From Pseudomonadota bacterium (GTDB taxonomy: Bacteria; Pseudomonadota; Alphaproteobacteria; Acetobacterales; Acetobacteraceae): a stretch of DNA of 7,772 bases. A program made the position numbers and the translations under genes. The DNA lies in assembly GCA_021807975.1 (NCBI GenBank), contig JAKBCJ010000216.1:1-7772 (forward strand), read 5' to 3'. This document shows positions 1 to 5,873 of the stretch, in pieces. The first letter of the stretch is position 1; every line of letters starts with the position of its first letter. The notes beneath the pieces were generated by a model that made no database searches, was not told the DNA's origin, and worked only from the letters and a program-made list of their open reading frames with translations.

Positions 1-1
1 G

Positions 2-298
2 CATAACGCCATGCACATGATCAGCAACGCCGGGCGCGGCATCCTGGTGCTGATTCGCGAACACCGGCCCACCGCGCTGGCCGAACGGGTCCGTTTGCTG
101 GCCGAGGGGGCGCCGCGCCCTGAACGCGAGCTGCGCGATTACGGTATTGGCGCGCAGATCCTGCTGGACCTGGGGGTCAAAAATATGATCCTGCTGACCA
201 ACCGGCGGCGGACGGTCATCGGCCTTGAAGGCTACGGCCTGAACATCGTGGAACAGCGGCCGATTCCGAACATCGTTGGAGTGGAATACGAAGGATGA
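2..298 (+). CDS. ribB: 3,4-dihydroxy-2-butanone 4-phosphate synthase, C-terminal part (RibBX type, 5' end outside window)
   Basis: The open frame enters from the left edge and ends at a TGA (296-298). The visible 98 or so residues match the C-terminal, GTP cyclohydrolase II-like half of RibBA proteins: ISNAGRG, then DYGIGAQILLDLG, LLTNRRRTV and GLEGYGLNIVEQRPI. Between the first two blocks the sequence runs LIREHRPTALAERV where active GTP cyclohydrolase II has EGRGIGL, so the loop needed for GTP hydrolysis is absent. This fits the proteobacterial RibB variant with a non-catalytic RibA-like tail (called RibBX), in which only the N-terminal half, not visible here, makes 3,4-dihydroxy-2-butanone 4-phosphate from ribulose 5-phosphate. 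The stop overlaps the ribH start as ATGA, which suggests translational coupling. Family is clear; loss of cyclohydrolase activity is inferred from the missing motif. Confidence 0.9.
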   Translation, partial: HNAMHMISNAGRGILVLIREHRPTALAERVRLLAEGAPRPERELRDYGIGAQILLDLGVKNMILLTNRRRTVIGLEGYGLNIVEQRPIPNIVGVEYEG

Positions 299-777
299 GC
301 ACGCAGGACGCCGAACTGCCGAAAGCGCCGCGTGTTCGGGGGGCGCCGCCGCATCTGCTGATCGTGCGCGCACCGTATTACCGCGATGTCGTCGATGGAC
401 TGACCACGGGCGCGCAGCGCATCCTGGCCGAAGCCGGTGGTTCGGCCGAAGTGCTGGATGTCGCCGGAGCCTATGAGCTGCCGCAGGCGATCCGCATCGC
501 GCTGCGCGGACAGCGCAAGTTCGACGGGTTCGTCGCGCTGGGCTGCATCGTCAAAGGCGAAACCGACCATTACGACTTCATCTGCAAGGCGACGATGGAC
601 GGGATCATGAACGTGGCCCTGCAATTCGGCATCGCATTGGGCACCGGCCTGCTGACCTGCGACACCATCGCCCAGGCCGAGGCACGCTCCAGCCAGGACG
701 GTCACAACAAAGGGGCCGAGGCCGCGGCCGCCGCCCTGCTGCAGATCGATGCGGCCCGACACCTCGGCGCCGTCTGA
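295..777 (+). CDS. ribH: 6,7-dimethyl-8-ribityllumazine synthase
   Basis: A complete 160-residue lumazine synthase, the cytosolic enzyme that condenses 3,4-dihydroxy-2-butanone 4-phosphate (product of the upstream gene) with 5-amino-6-ribitylamino-uracil, giving the direct precursor of riboflavin. Visible family marks are APYYRDVVDGLTTGA near residues 26-40, the substrate loop GAYELP (58-63), GCIVKGETDHYDF with the probable catalytic His92, and the phosphate-binding end segment R131...NKGAEAA (138-144). Length is normal for the family. The ATG overlaps the ribB stop by four bases. A GGAG lies 13 bases upstream inside ribB and an AAGG directly abuts the ATG, so initiation probably depends on coupling to ribB translation. 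The TGA shares one base with the nusB ATG. Confidence 0.96.
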   Translation: MSTQDAELPKAPRVRGAPPHLLIVRAPYYRDVVDGLTTGAQRILAEAGGSAEVLDVAGAYELPQAIRIALRGQRKFDGFVALGCIVKGETDHYDFICKATMDGIMNVALQFGIALGTGLLTCDTIAQAEARSSQDGHNKGAEAAAAALLQIDAARHLGAV

Positions 778-1253
778 TGGCACAATCGACCAACAGCCGG
801 CCGCGCACCGCGTCGCGGGTCGCCGCCGTGCAGGCACTGTTCCAGGCCGATCAGGGCGGTGACAACCCCGAAACCGTGATCGACCAGTTCGTCCGCCACC
901 GGCTGGGCAACGCGGAAGGCCAGGACGGGTTCGAAGACGGGCGCATCCCCGATGCCGAGGTGAAACTGTTCTCCCGCATCGTGCGAGAGGCGGTGCGCCG
1001 GCAGGACACGATCGACCCGTTGCTGATCGAGGCCCTGCCCGACGACTGGCCGTTGGCCCGTATCGATCCGGTGCTGCGGGCGCTGATGCGCGCCGGCGTG
1101 GCGGAACTGTCGATGCCGGACGGCCCGCCCGCGAAAGTGGTGATCAACGAGTATCTGGATATCGCGCGGGGGTTCTTCACCGGCCCTGAACCCGGGCTGG
1201 CGAACGCGGTGCTGGACCGGTTGGCCCGGACACTGCGCGCGGGCGATTTCTAA
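777..1253 (+). CDS. nusB: Transcription antitermination factor NusB
   Basis: A complete 158-residue NusB, the RNA-binding partner of NusE (ribosomal protein S10) that joins the antitermination complex on rRNA operons. The N-terminal helix SRVAAVQALFQAD and the C-terminal half with DDWPLARIDPVLRALMRAG, then PPAKVVINEYLDIAR and ANAVLDRLAR, are the typical conserved blocks. About residues 25-60 form a less conserved linker rich in acidic residues. The start overlaps the ribH stop (TGATG), so it is the third gene of the ribB-ribH-nusB run, an arrangement common in alphaproteobacteria. No intrinsic terminator is visible in the 52 bases that follow. Confidence 0.95.
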   Translation: MAQSTNSRPRTASRVAAVQALFQADQGGDNPETVIDQFVRHRLGNAEGQDGFEDGRIPDAEVKLFSRIVREAVRRQDTIDPLLIEALPDDWPLARIDPVLRALMRAGVAELSMPDGPPAKVVINEYLDIARGFFTGPEPGLANAVLDRLARTLRAGDF

Positions 1254-1305
1254 CCACCGCCCCGAACGTGGTCGGATGCGGATATAGCCGGAAAGATAGT
1301 GCGTC

Positions 1306-2547
1306 TTGCAGAATGATGCGCTGCCGGTCGCCGATCTGGCGACACGGCTGATCGACAGCCCGCTGATCGCGGTGCTGCTGATCGGCGTTGCCTTGGCCGT
1401 GGCAACGATCCTGGCGCGGACCTCGGCAGCAATCCGGCGCACCTTGAGCCATGTGGAGACGCACCGGCAGACATCCATCGATGGGCTGCGCGGATTTCTG
1501 GGTATCAGCGTGTTCGTCCACCATACGGTCATCACCTGGTTCTTCCTGCACGGGTCACCCTGGCAACTGCCGCCGTCGCGGTTCGTCGTGCATCTGGGTC
1601 AGACCAGTGTGGCGTTGTTCTTTATGATCACCGCTTTCCTGTTCTGGGGCCGCGTCCTGGACCGCGGCAGCAGAATCGACTGGACCGAGTTCCTGATTTT
1701 ACGGCTGTACCGGCTGTATCCGGTTTACCTGCTGATGCTGGCTTTGCTGCTGACCACGGCGCTGGCGGCTGCGACGCTAAGCCGTCCGCCGACCTCCGGT
1801 CCCGTGGCTGGCCCTTTGCTTGATTGGGTTCTGTTCACCCTGTTCACTACTCCGAACCTAGGTGGATTGCCGGACACCGGCCTGCTGGTGGCCTGGGTAA
1901 CCTGGTCGTTGCGATACGAGTGGCTGTTCTATCTGGCATTGCCGATGATCGGATTTCTGACTGGTCGCAGCCGCCAGCCAGTTGCGGCACTGGTGTCCGC
2001 CGCAGTGGTGGCGCTGATTCTCCAGCGGCTTCACTGGCAAACTTTCTCGCCCAGAATTCTGCTGCCGTTCGCGGGGGGGATCGCCGCCGCGCATTGGGTC
2101 CGCGCCCCAAGGCTCGCCGCCCTCGGGCGGATCCCGGTTGCCGGAGCGGTAGCCATCGCGGCGCTGGCTGGCGTGGTCACCCTGCTGCCCGGGGCCTATT
2201 CCTGGCAGGCGACCGCCGGCCTGACGGTGTTTTTCCTGGTAATCGCCTCGGGGCACAGCCTGTGGGGGCTGCTGCGGCTGCCCGGCCTGCTGTGGCTGGG
2301 GGACATCACGTATTCGATCTATCTGCTGCACGGACTGTTCCTGTGGGTGGTGCTGCAGTGGTTCCTGCCGCGCGCGCTGGCGGCCAGCCCATCTGTCTTC
2401 CTGGGTTCGACCGTCATGATCGATGCGGTGCTGCTACCGGTCTGCAGCGTCGTGTTCATGACCATCGAGCGCCCGGGAATCCTGCTGGGTAAGCGCCATG
2501 TGAGCCGGCTTCGTTCCGCCTTCGCGGTCAGTGCCGGCAAACCCTGA
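1306..2547 (+). CDS. Membrane acyltransferase, acyltransferase 3 (OafA/YrhL-like) family
   Basis: A 413-residue polytopic protein of the acyltransferase 3 family, whose members transfer acetyl or other acyl groups from the cytoplasmic side onto surface sugars such as O-antigen, peptidoglycan or exopolysaccharide. Marks: SIDGLRGFLGISVFVHH with the putative catalytic His at 72/73; FLILRLYRLYP (129-139), matching the family's R-x-x-R-x-x-P block; WSLRYEWLFY (200-209); TYSIYLLHGLFL (335-346); and IERPG (388-391). About ten hydrophobic segments are visible. A TAG at 1297-1299 is in frame just upstream, so the start must lie after it. TTG at 1306 keeps an extra N-terminal membrane segment (about 19-38) before the first core helix; GTG at 1372 or 1453 are alternatives. 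Only a weak GGAAAG lies upstream. The substrate cannot be deduced, and there are no glycan genes next to it. Confidence 0.9.
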   Translation: MQNDALPVADLATRLIDSPLIAVLLIGVALAVATILARTSAAIRRTLSHVETHRQTSIDGLRGFLGISVFVHHTVITWFFLHGSPWQLPPSRFVVHLGQTSVALFFMITAFLFWGRVLDRGSRIDWTEFLILRLYRLYPVYLLMLALLLTTALAAATLSRPPTSGPVAGPLLDWVLFTLFTTPNLGGLPDTGLLVAWVTWSLRYEWLFYLALPMIGFLTGRSRQPVAALVSAAVVALILQRLHWQTFSPRILLPFAGGIAAAHWVRAPRLAALGRIPVAGAVAIAALAGVVTLLPGAYSWQATAGLTVFFLVIASGHSLWGLLRLPGLLWLGDITYSIYLLHGLFLWVVLQWFLPRALAASPSVFLGSTVMIDAVLLPVCSVVFMTIERPGILLGKRHVSRLRSAFAVSAGKP

Positions 2548-2915
2548 TTTCGGCGCTTATTCCACGATCACCACGAAGCACACGGCGCTTGCATGGTCAC
2601 TGCGCCGCACTGCGGAAGCTGGAGCGAACCGGGCACGCCGGGTCACGGGCGGTATCCCGGCCGGCGCTGCCTTTGCCGGTCTGGCCGCGGCATCCGCCGC
2701 TGCCGCGCCAGACACTTCGACGGTTCGGGACAGGAGGTCCTTACCGCGGGAATCCTGTACTCCGCCGTCGTTATGCTAAGCTGGCACATCCTGTGGATGT
2801 CGCATCCTGCCAAGACCATGACCGCGGAGCTGCGAGACATCGGACAGGCCGAGCGCCGGGGCGACCGTAGTTGGGATGCGATGGCTGCGGTGATCGCGGC
2901 GGCCGGTGGAGACCG
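2548..2915. other. Gene-free stretch, possible degraded coding sequence
   Basis: No protein family is recognisable in any frame. A strong AGGAGGT sits at 2732-2738 but no ATG or GTG follows at a usable distance. The nearest in-frame ATG (2773) opens a 57-codon frame beginning MLSWHILWMSHPAKTM. It has one hydrophobic stretch, which extends upstream without a stop, and it ends at a TAA inside the terminal repeat of the inserted element at 2933, so its last residues would be element sequence. This may be a remnant of a small membrane protein gene or chance open frame; I favour no functional gene. Confidence 0.4.
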
Positions 2916-2932
2916 CCATGGCGGGCGCAGGC

Positions 2933-3116
2933 CCCATAGGCGTTAAAATAGGGCGGCGACACCTCGGCTTTTTGATATGTGTCATGGCCGGGCTTGGTCC
3001 GGCCACCCACGCCTTGCGGTTGCGGAACAAGCAAAGTCCCGGGTTGCCGCGCCAAGCACGGCCATGACACAAGGGGGAGTACGGCCCGTTCTGGTCGCTA
3101 TTTTAACGCCTATGGG
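2933..3116. mobile_element. MITE-like element with terminal inverted repeats and target duplication
   Basis: The two ends are perfect inverted copies: CCCCATAGGCGTTAAAATAG at 2932-2951 and its reverse complement at 3098-3117. GCGCAGGC occurs directly outside both ends (2925-2932 and 3117-3124). Because the terminal repeat starts with C's and ends with G's, the exact boundary is ambiguous: an 8-bp duplication goes with a 184-bp element and 19-bp repeats, and a 6-bp duplication (CGCAGG) goes with a 186-bp element and 20-bp repeats. No transposase fits inside, so it would have moved with a transposase encoded elsewhere. A second palindrome occupies 2978-3071, with 26 bases on each side between it and the terminal repeats. 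I could not assign an IS family from these ends. Confidence 0.8.
2978..3071. repeat. REP-like palindrome inside the inserted element
   Basis: Arms TGTGTCATGGCCGGGCTTGG (2978-2997) and CCAAGCACGGCCATGACACA (3052-3071) are complementary at 19 of 20 positions. The inner part continues the pairing imperfectly (TCCGGCCACCCACGCCTTGC against GCAAAGTCCCGGGTTGCCGC), so the whole 94 bases can fold into one long hairpin with a loop near 3018-3030. It belongs to the same family as the split palindrome around it and has the same orientation. No target duplication is evident at its own ends. Confidence 0.75.
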
Positions 3117-3462
3117 GCGCAGGCCCGCCCTCCACGCCTTTTCCCGGACCAGCACCGCAAGTCATGGACGGCGGACCGCGCCCGCCATGACGATGAGACG
3201 CCGACGGCCCCCGTCAAACGACTCGTTTATTTCGCGGCGTATCCTAAGGTGCCGCTGTCGGTTCCGGATCAACCGGATTATCCCTGTCCCGGACGAAACA
3301 ACCCCGGCCGGCAATTTTGGCAACAATGACCGAACATCGAAGGCCGGTAAACGACGCATAAAGAAATCGCACCGGTATGATGCCAACGTTTCTATTTCTT
3401 TCCACGCCGCCTGTCCCCATCTTTCACCCCAAGAGCGATCCACGCTCCCTAGGAGATACATC

Positions 3463-4161
3463 ATGATCGAACGCAGACCCTTTGCGAAACTGGGCGGCGC
3501 CAACCACGGCTGGCTGAACGCCAAGCACCACTTTTCCTTCGCCAGCTACTATGACCCGGCCAAGATGGGCTGGGGCCCGATCCGCGTCTGGAACGACGAC
3601 ACCATCGCCCCGGGCACCGGTTTCCCGCCGCATCCGCATTCGGACATGGAAATCGTCACCTATGTCCGCGAAGGCGCGATCACCCATCAGGACAGCATGG
3701 GCAATACAGGCCGCACCGGGGCCGGTGACGTACAGGTCATGAGCGCGGGTTCCGGCGTCCGCCACTCGGAATACAATCGCGAAAACGAACCCACGACGCT
3801 GTTCCAGATCTGGATCGAGCCGACATCCCGCGGCGCCGCACCGTCCTGGGGCGCCAAGCCGTTCCCCAAATCCGAACGGTCCGGCCAGTTCGTCACCTTG
3901 GCCAGCGGCTTCCCGGAAGACGCCGGCGCGCTGCCGATCCGCACCGATGCGCGTGTCGTCGGCGCCACGCTGAAAGCCGGAGAGACCGCCGAATATCCGC
4001 TCGGGAAAACGCGCCACGTCTATCTGGTGTCCGCCGCCGGATCCATCGAGGTCAACGGCGTGCGCCTGGACGCCCGCGACGGGGCAGCGATCACCGATGA
4101 GGATATGCTGCGGGTCACCGCGGTGAACGATGCCGAGATCGTGTTGGTTGACGCCGCCTGA
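3463..4161 (+). CDS. Pirin family protein (YhhW-like, possible quercetin 2,3-dioxygenase)
   Basis: A complete 232-residue bicupin of the pirin family. The N-terminal cupin has the four metal ligands in their usual places: His57 and His59 (FPPHPHSDMEIV), His101 and Glu103 (GVRHSEYN). The numbering agrees with that of E. coli YhhW, which shows quercetinase activity in vitro; the biological role of bacterial pirins varies and cannot be read from sequence. The ATG at 3463 is supported by AGGAG (3451-3455) seven bases upstream and by the family start MIERRPFAKLGGANHGWL. The frame stays open for 162 codons further upstream, but that part crosses the repeats and is not protein-like. No LysR regulator lies beside it. 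A hairpin follows the stop within eight bases, so it is probably transcribed alone. Confidence 0.93.
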   Translation: MIERRPFAKLGGANHGWLNAKHHFSFASYYDPAKMGWGPIRVWNDDTIAPGTGFPPHPHSDMEIVTYVREGAITHQDSMGNTGRTGAGDVQVMSAGSGVRHSEYNRENEPTTLFQIWIEPTSRGAAPSWGAKPFPKSERSGQFVTLASGFPEDAGALPIRTDARVVGATLKAGETAEYPLGKTRHVYLVSAAGSIEVNGVRLDARDGAAITDEDMLRVTAVNDAEIVLVDAA

Positions 4162-4168
4162 CGCAGCA

Positions 4169-4195
4169 GCGCGTGGGACCCGGGGTTTCACGCGC
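4169..4195 (+). terminator. Terminator-like hairpin after the pirin gene
   Basis: GCGCGTGGGACC (4169-4180) and GGTTTCACGCGC (4184-4195) form a 12-bp stem with two G-T wobbles and a three-base CGG loop, starting eight bases after the pirin stop. The usual run of T's is missing (GTTCCGTTCC follows), so it may be a weak terminator or a 3'-end stabilising structure. Confidence 0.5.
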
Positions 4196-4229
4196 CGTTC
4201 CGTTCCGCGCAAGCGGCAGGAGCACCGCG

Positions 4230-4447
4230 ATGACCGGCGAGATCGTGATCCTGTACGGGTCATCGCCGTGATCGCCAGGGCATCCGATTGGCTAACGATC
4301 TGGTGAACGCCTTCGCCGCATGCTGTCGGAGATCGGCATGATCGTTGTCAGCAGCACGATCGCCGTCGGCGCCCGGGGGCGGTGGCGCCCCCCCGGGGCC
4401 GACGGCCCGCGTCAAACCGCCGTATTGAGCGTTTTAAGGACGAAAAT
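4230..4447 (+). pseudogene. Remnant of an NAD(P)H-dependent FMN reductase-type flavoprotein gene
   Basis: Three pieces of one family appear in order but in changing frames. From the ATG at 4230, with AGGAG seven bases upstream (4218-4222), comes MTGEIVILYGS, the flavodoxin-like first strand and phosphate loop; this frame hits TGA at 4269-4271. A one-base shift gives RRDRQGIRLANDLVNAFAA (4264-4320), the usual continuation. Then, back in the first frame and without the central 100 or so residues, RRMLSEIGMIVVSSTIAVG (4314-4370) matches the late L-R-x-x-L-x-E-x-G-M segment. A last piece, NRRIERFKDE (about 4412-4441, third frame), resembles the C-terminal helix R-R-x-x-R-F-x-D-E. Intact members have about 180-200 residues. 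The gene is broken by a frameshift and at least one large internal deletion. Assignment is from remembered family patterns. Confidence 0.62.
4365..4403. other. Very GC-rich hairpin upstream of the DUF1211 gene
   Basis: GTCGGCGCCCGGGGGC (4365-4380) can pair with CGCCCCCCCGGGGCCGAC (4386-4403), with one bulge and a loop of about five bases. It lies within the tail of the decayed reductase gene and 45 bases before the next start codon. There is no T-run, so a terminator role is unproven; it may simply reflect deletion junctions in the pseudogene. Confidence 0.35.
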
Positions 4448-5050
4448 ATGGGTTCGGAGCGACTGATCGCACTGACCGACGGGGTGGTGGCAGTGGTCAT
4501 CACCATCATGGTTCTGGAACTGAAGCCGCCGGCCGGCGCCGATCTGGCCAGTCTGGCCGAATTATGGCCGACTTTCCTGAGTTTTGTACTCAGCTTCGTC
4601 TATGTAGCGATCTACTGGAACAACCATCATCATTTTTTCCAACTGGTGCCGCATGTAAACGGGGCAGTGATGTGGGCTAATCTGAACCTGCTGTTCTGGC
4701 TGTCGCTGATCCCGTTCACCACGGCCTGGATGGACCAGCACAACCTGTCCGCCATCCCGGTCGCCATTTATGGCGTATCGTTACTATGCTGCGCGCTAAG
4801 TTGGTACGCGATGCAAACGGCGATCATGCGGATGCAAGGTCCGGAATCAGCGCTGCGCCGGGCGCTGGGGCGGGATTGGAAGGGTAAACTGTCGCCGCTG
4901 TTCTATCTGTCGGGAATCAGCCTGGCCTTCGCCGCCCCGCTGGCGTCCTATGCGGTCTATGCCGCCATGGCGGTGGCCTGGCTGATCCCGGATCGGCGCG
5001 TGGAGGCGACACTGGCCACGCAACCACGGGTCCGGCAGGGCGGAGGTTAG
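4448..5050 (+). CDS. TMEM175/DUF1211 family membrane protein, putative potassium channel
   Basis: A complete 200-residue membrane protein. Family marks are R5...TDGVVAVVITIMVLELKPP (5-28), the membrane-embedded start motif; YVAIYWNNHHHFF (52-64); and NLNLLFWLSLIPFTTAW (78-94). About six hydrophobic helices are visible, near 7-25, 40-58, 73-93, 102-122, 147-165 and 168-181. Bacterial members of this family form potassium-permeable tetrameric channels without the classic selectivity-filter motif. The usual FSDG in the first helix is LTDG here, with Leu for Phe, which might affect packing of the pore helix. ATG 4448 is preferred because AAGGA (4436-4440) precedes it by seven bases and the family begins close to this Met; the open frame upstream is reductase remnant. 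It converges with the phosphatase gene, 100 bases away. Confidence 0.88.
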   Translation: MGSERLIALTDGVVAVVITIMVLELKPPAGADLASLAELWPTFLSFVLSFVYVAIYWNNHHHFFQLVPHVNGAVMWANLNLLFWLSLIPFTTAWMDQHNLSAIPVAIYGVSLLCCALSWYAMQTAIMRMQGPESALRRALGRDWKGKLSPLFYLSGISLAFAAPLASYAVYAAMAVAWLIPDRRVEATLATQPRVRQGGG

Positions 5051-5150
5051 GCGTTGCCCGGGTATTTACCGGTCCGCCGCCGATAAGCGCCCGCTCGCTA
5101 CAGTCGGGAGGATCCGGGGGAAACCCGCCCGGGCTGGTATTGGCCACTGC

Positions 5151-5735
5151 CTATGGTGCCGCGGAAGCGTTCCACAGATCGACCGATCGAACGTCGGGGT
5201 GGCTTGGATCGAAGCCGAGAACGCTGAGCGATGCCGTGCCAAGGGAGAAGTGCCGCGCCTCGTTCACGGATAGCGATATCCATCGCATGGTCAGTACACG
5301 CAGAAACTGGCCATGCGAAAACAGCGCGATATTGCCGTCCAAGGTGCAGACACCGGCAATGACGCGATCGGCACGGCCGGAAATCTGGTCAGGCATTTCG
5401 CCGCTTGGACAGCCGTCGCGAAACACGTCCCAGCCCGGCCTTTCCTTGCGAATGTCACGCGACAGCCGGCCTTCGTAGTCGCCATAGTCCCATTCCGCCA
5501 GGTCGGGTTCAACCTGCGCCACAGCCCCCAGCCCTGCCAGCGTGCAGGTTTGCCGCGCACGTTGCAGCGGACTGGTGAACACACGCGAAAACTGGATACG
5601 GCTAAGCCTCGGCAGGAGTTCGCGCGCCTCATCCGCACCATGGGCGGTCAAGGGAAGGTCCGTCCGGCCCGTGTGTTGGCCGGACAGTGACCACCGGGTT
5701 TCGCCGTGACGTATAAGATAAAGCCGAACCGTCAT
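5151..5735 (-). CDS. Histidine phosphatase family protein (phosphoglycerate mutase-like)
   Basis: A complete 194-residue protein of the histidine phosphatase superfamily, branch 1. The phosphate-accepting His10 lies in LIRHGETRW, followed by GRTDLPLT; Arg59 is in FTSPLQRARQT; the acid region is DLAEWDYGDYEG with Glu81 as probable proton donor; and the second His141 is in LFSHGQFLRVL. These are all the catalytic residues, so an active phosphatase is expected; substrates in this branch include sugar phosphates and alpha-ribazole phosphate and cannot be told apart here. The open frame begins 39 codons earlier, but ATG 5733-5735 is the likely start since AGGAG (5741-5745) precedes it by five bases and the family begins there. 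It lies 138 bases after the racemase-like gene on the same strand and could be in that transcript. Confidence 0.92.
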   Translation of the reverse strand: MTVRLYLIRHGETRWSLSGQHTGRTDLPLTAHGADEARELLPRLSRIQFSRVFTSPLQRARQTCTLAGLGAVAQVEPDLAEWDYGDYEGRLSRDIRKERPGWDVFRDGCPSGEMPDQISGRADRVIAGVCTLDGNIALFSHGQFLRVLTMRWISLSVNEARHFSLGTASLSVLGFDPSHPDVRSVDLWNASAAP

Positions 5736-5858
5736 ATTGGCTCCTAAGCGGTTGAATATCCGCCGCGCGATGCCGCGGGGCTTGCTGTTCGGCGGGGCGG
5801 CGGCGTCCCGTCCGTCGCGCTCCCTCGGGCAAGATGAGGTCAATATCCGCACATTCGC

Positions 5859-5872
5859 GGGCCGGCCGGCCC
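5859..5872. repeat. Perfect 14-bp palindrome after the racemase-like gene
   Basis: GGGCCGGCCGGCCC is its own reverse complement and begins one base after the TAG of the gene at 5874-6962 (read on the - strand). As RNA it could form a short stem, but there is no T-run, so I do not call a terminator. Confidence 0.4.
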
Positions 5873-5873
5873 T

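Larger units (their letters stand above)
2916..3191. repeat. REP-like imperfect palindrome, split by an insertion
   Basis: The left end (2916-2932, CCATGGCGGGCGCAGGC) and the right end (3125-3191, ending CGCGCCCGCCATGAC) are separated by the 184-bp element at 2933-3116. Joined, they give an 84-bp imperfect palindrome. CATGGCGGGCGC on the left pairs with GCGCCCGCCATG on the right, and further in, CCGCCCTCCACGCCTT (3125-3140) pairs imperfectly with GCAAGTCATGGACGGCGG (3157-3174). It shares layout and blocks (CATGG, GGCC, CCACGCCTT, CCATGAC) with the repeat at 2978-3071. Resemblance to dispersed intergenic palindromes of Rhodospirillales is from memory and not tested. Confidence 0.7.

Noticed and set aside
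702..1551. Long minus-strand frames opposite ribH, nusB and the acyltransferase
   Set aside because: These are GC-rich antisense shadows of well-identified genes, with no recognisable domains.
2916..3191. Possible CRISPR array or structured RNA gene in the repeat region
   Set aside because: There are inverted, not regularly spaced direct, repeats, and the terminal repeat plus target duplication explain the structure.
2977..3462. Long open frame continuous with pirin, implying an extra 162 N-terminal residues
   Set aside because: It runs through the inverted repeats and low-complexity arginine-rich translation. The ATG at 3463 has a well-placed AGGAG and matches the family start.
4365..4403. 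Riboswitch upstream of the DUF1211 gene
   Set aside because: It is a single GC-rich hairpin within pseudogene sequence; no known riboswitch core is recognisable.
5051..5150. Bidirectional terminator between the converging genes
   Set aside because: Only short stems are visible (for example CCGGG at about 5115-5119 with CCCGG at 5129-5133), and no T-run follows on either strand.
5838..5843. TTGACC as a -35 box for the histidine phosphatase on the - strand
   Set aside because: No acceptable -10 hexamer is found 16-18 bases downstream; the spacing region is very GC-rich.
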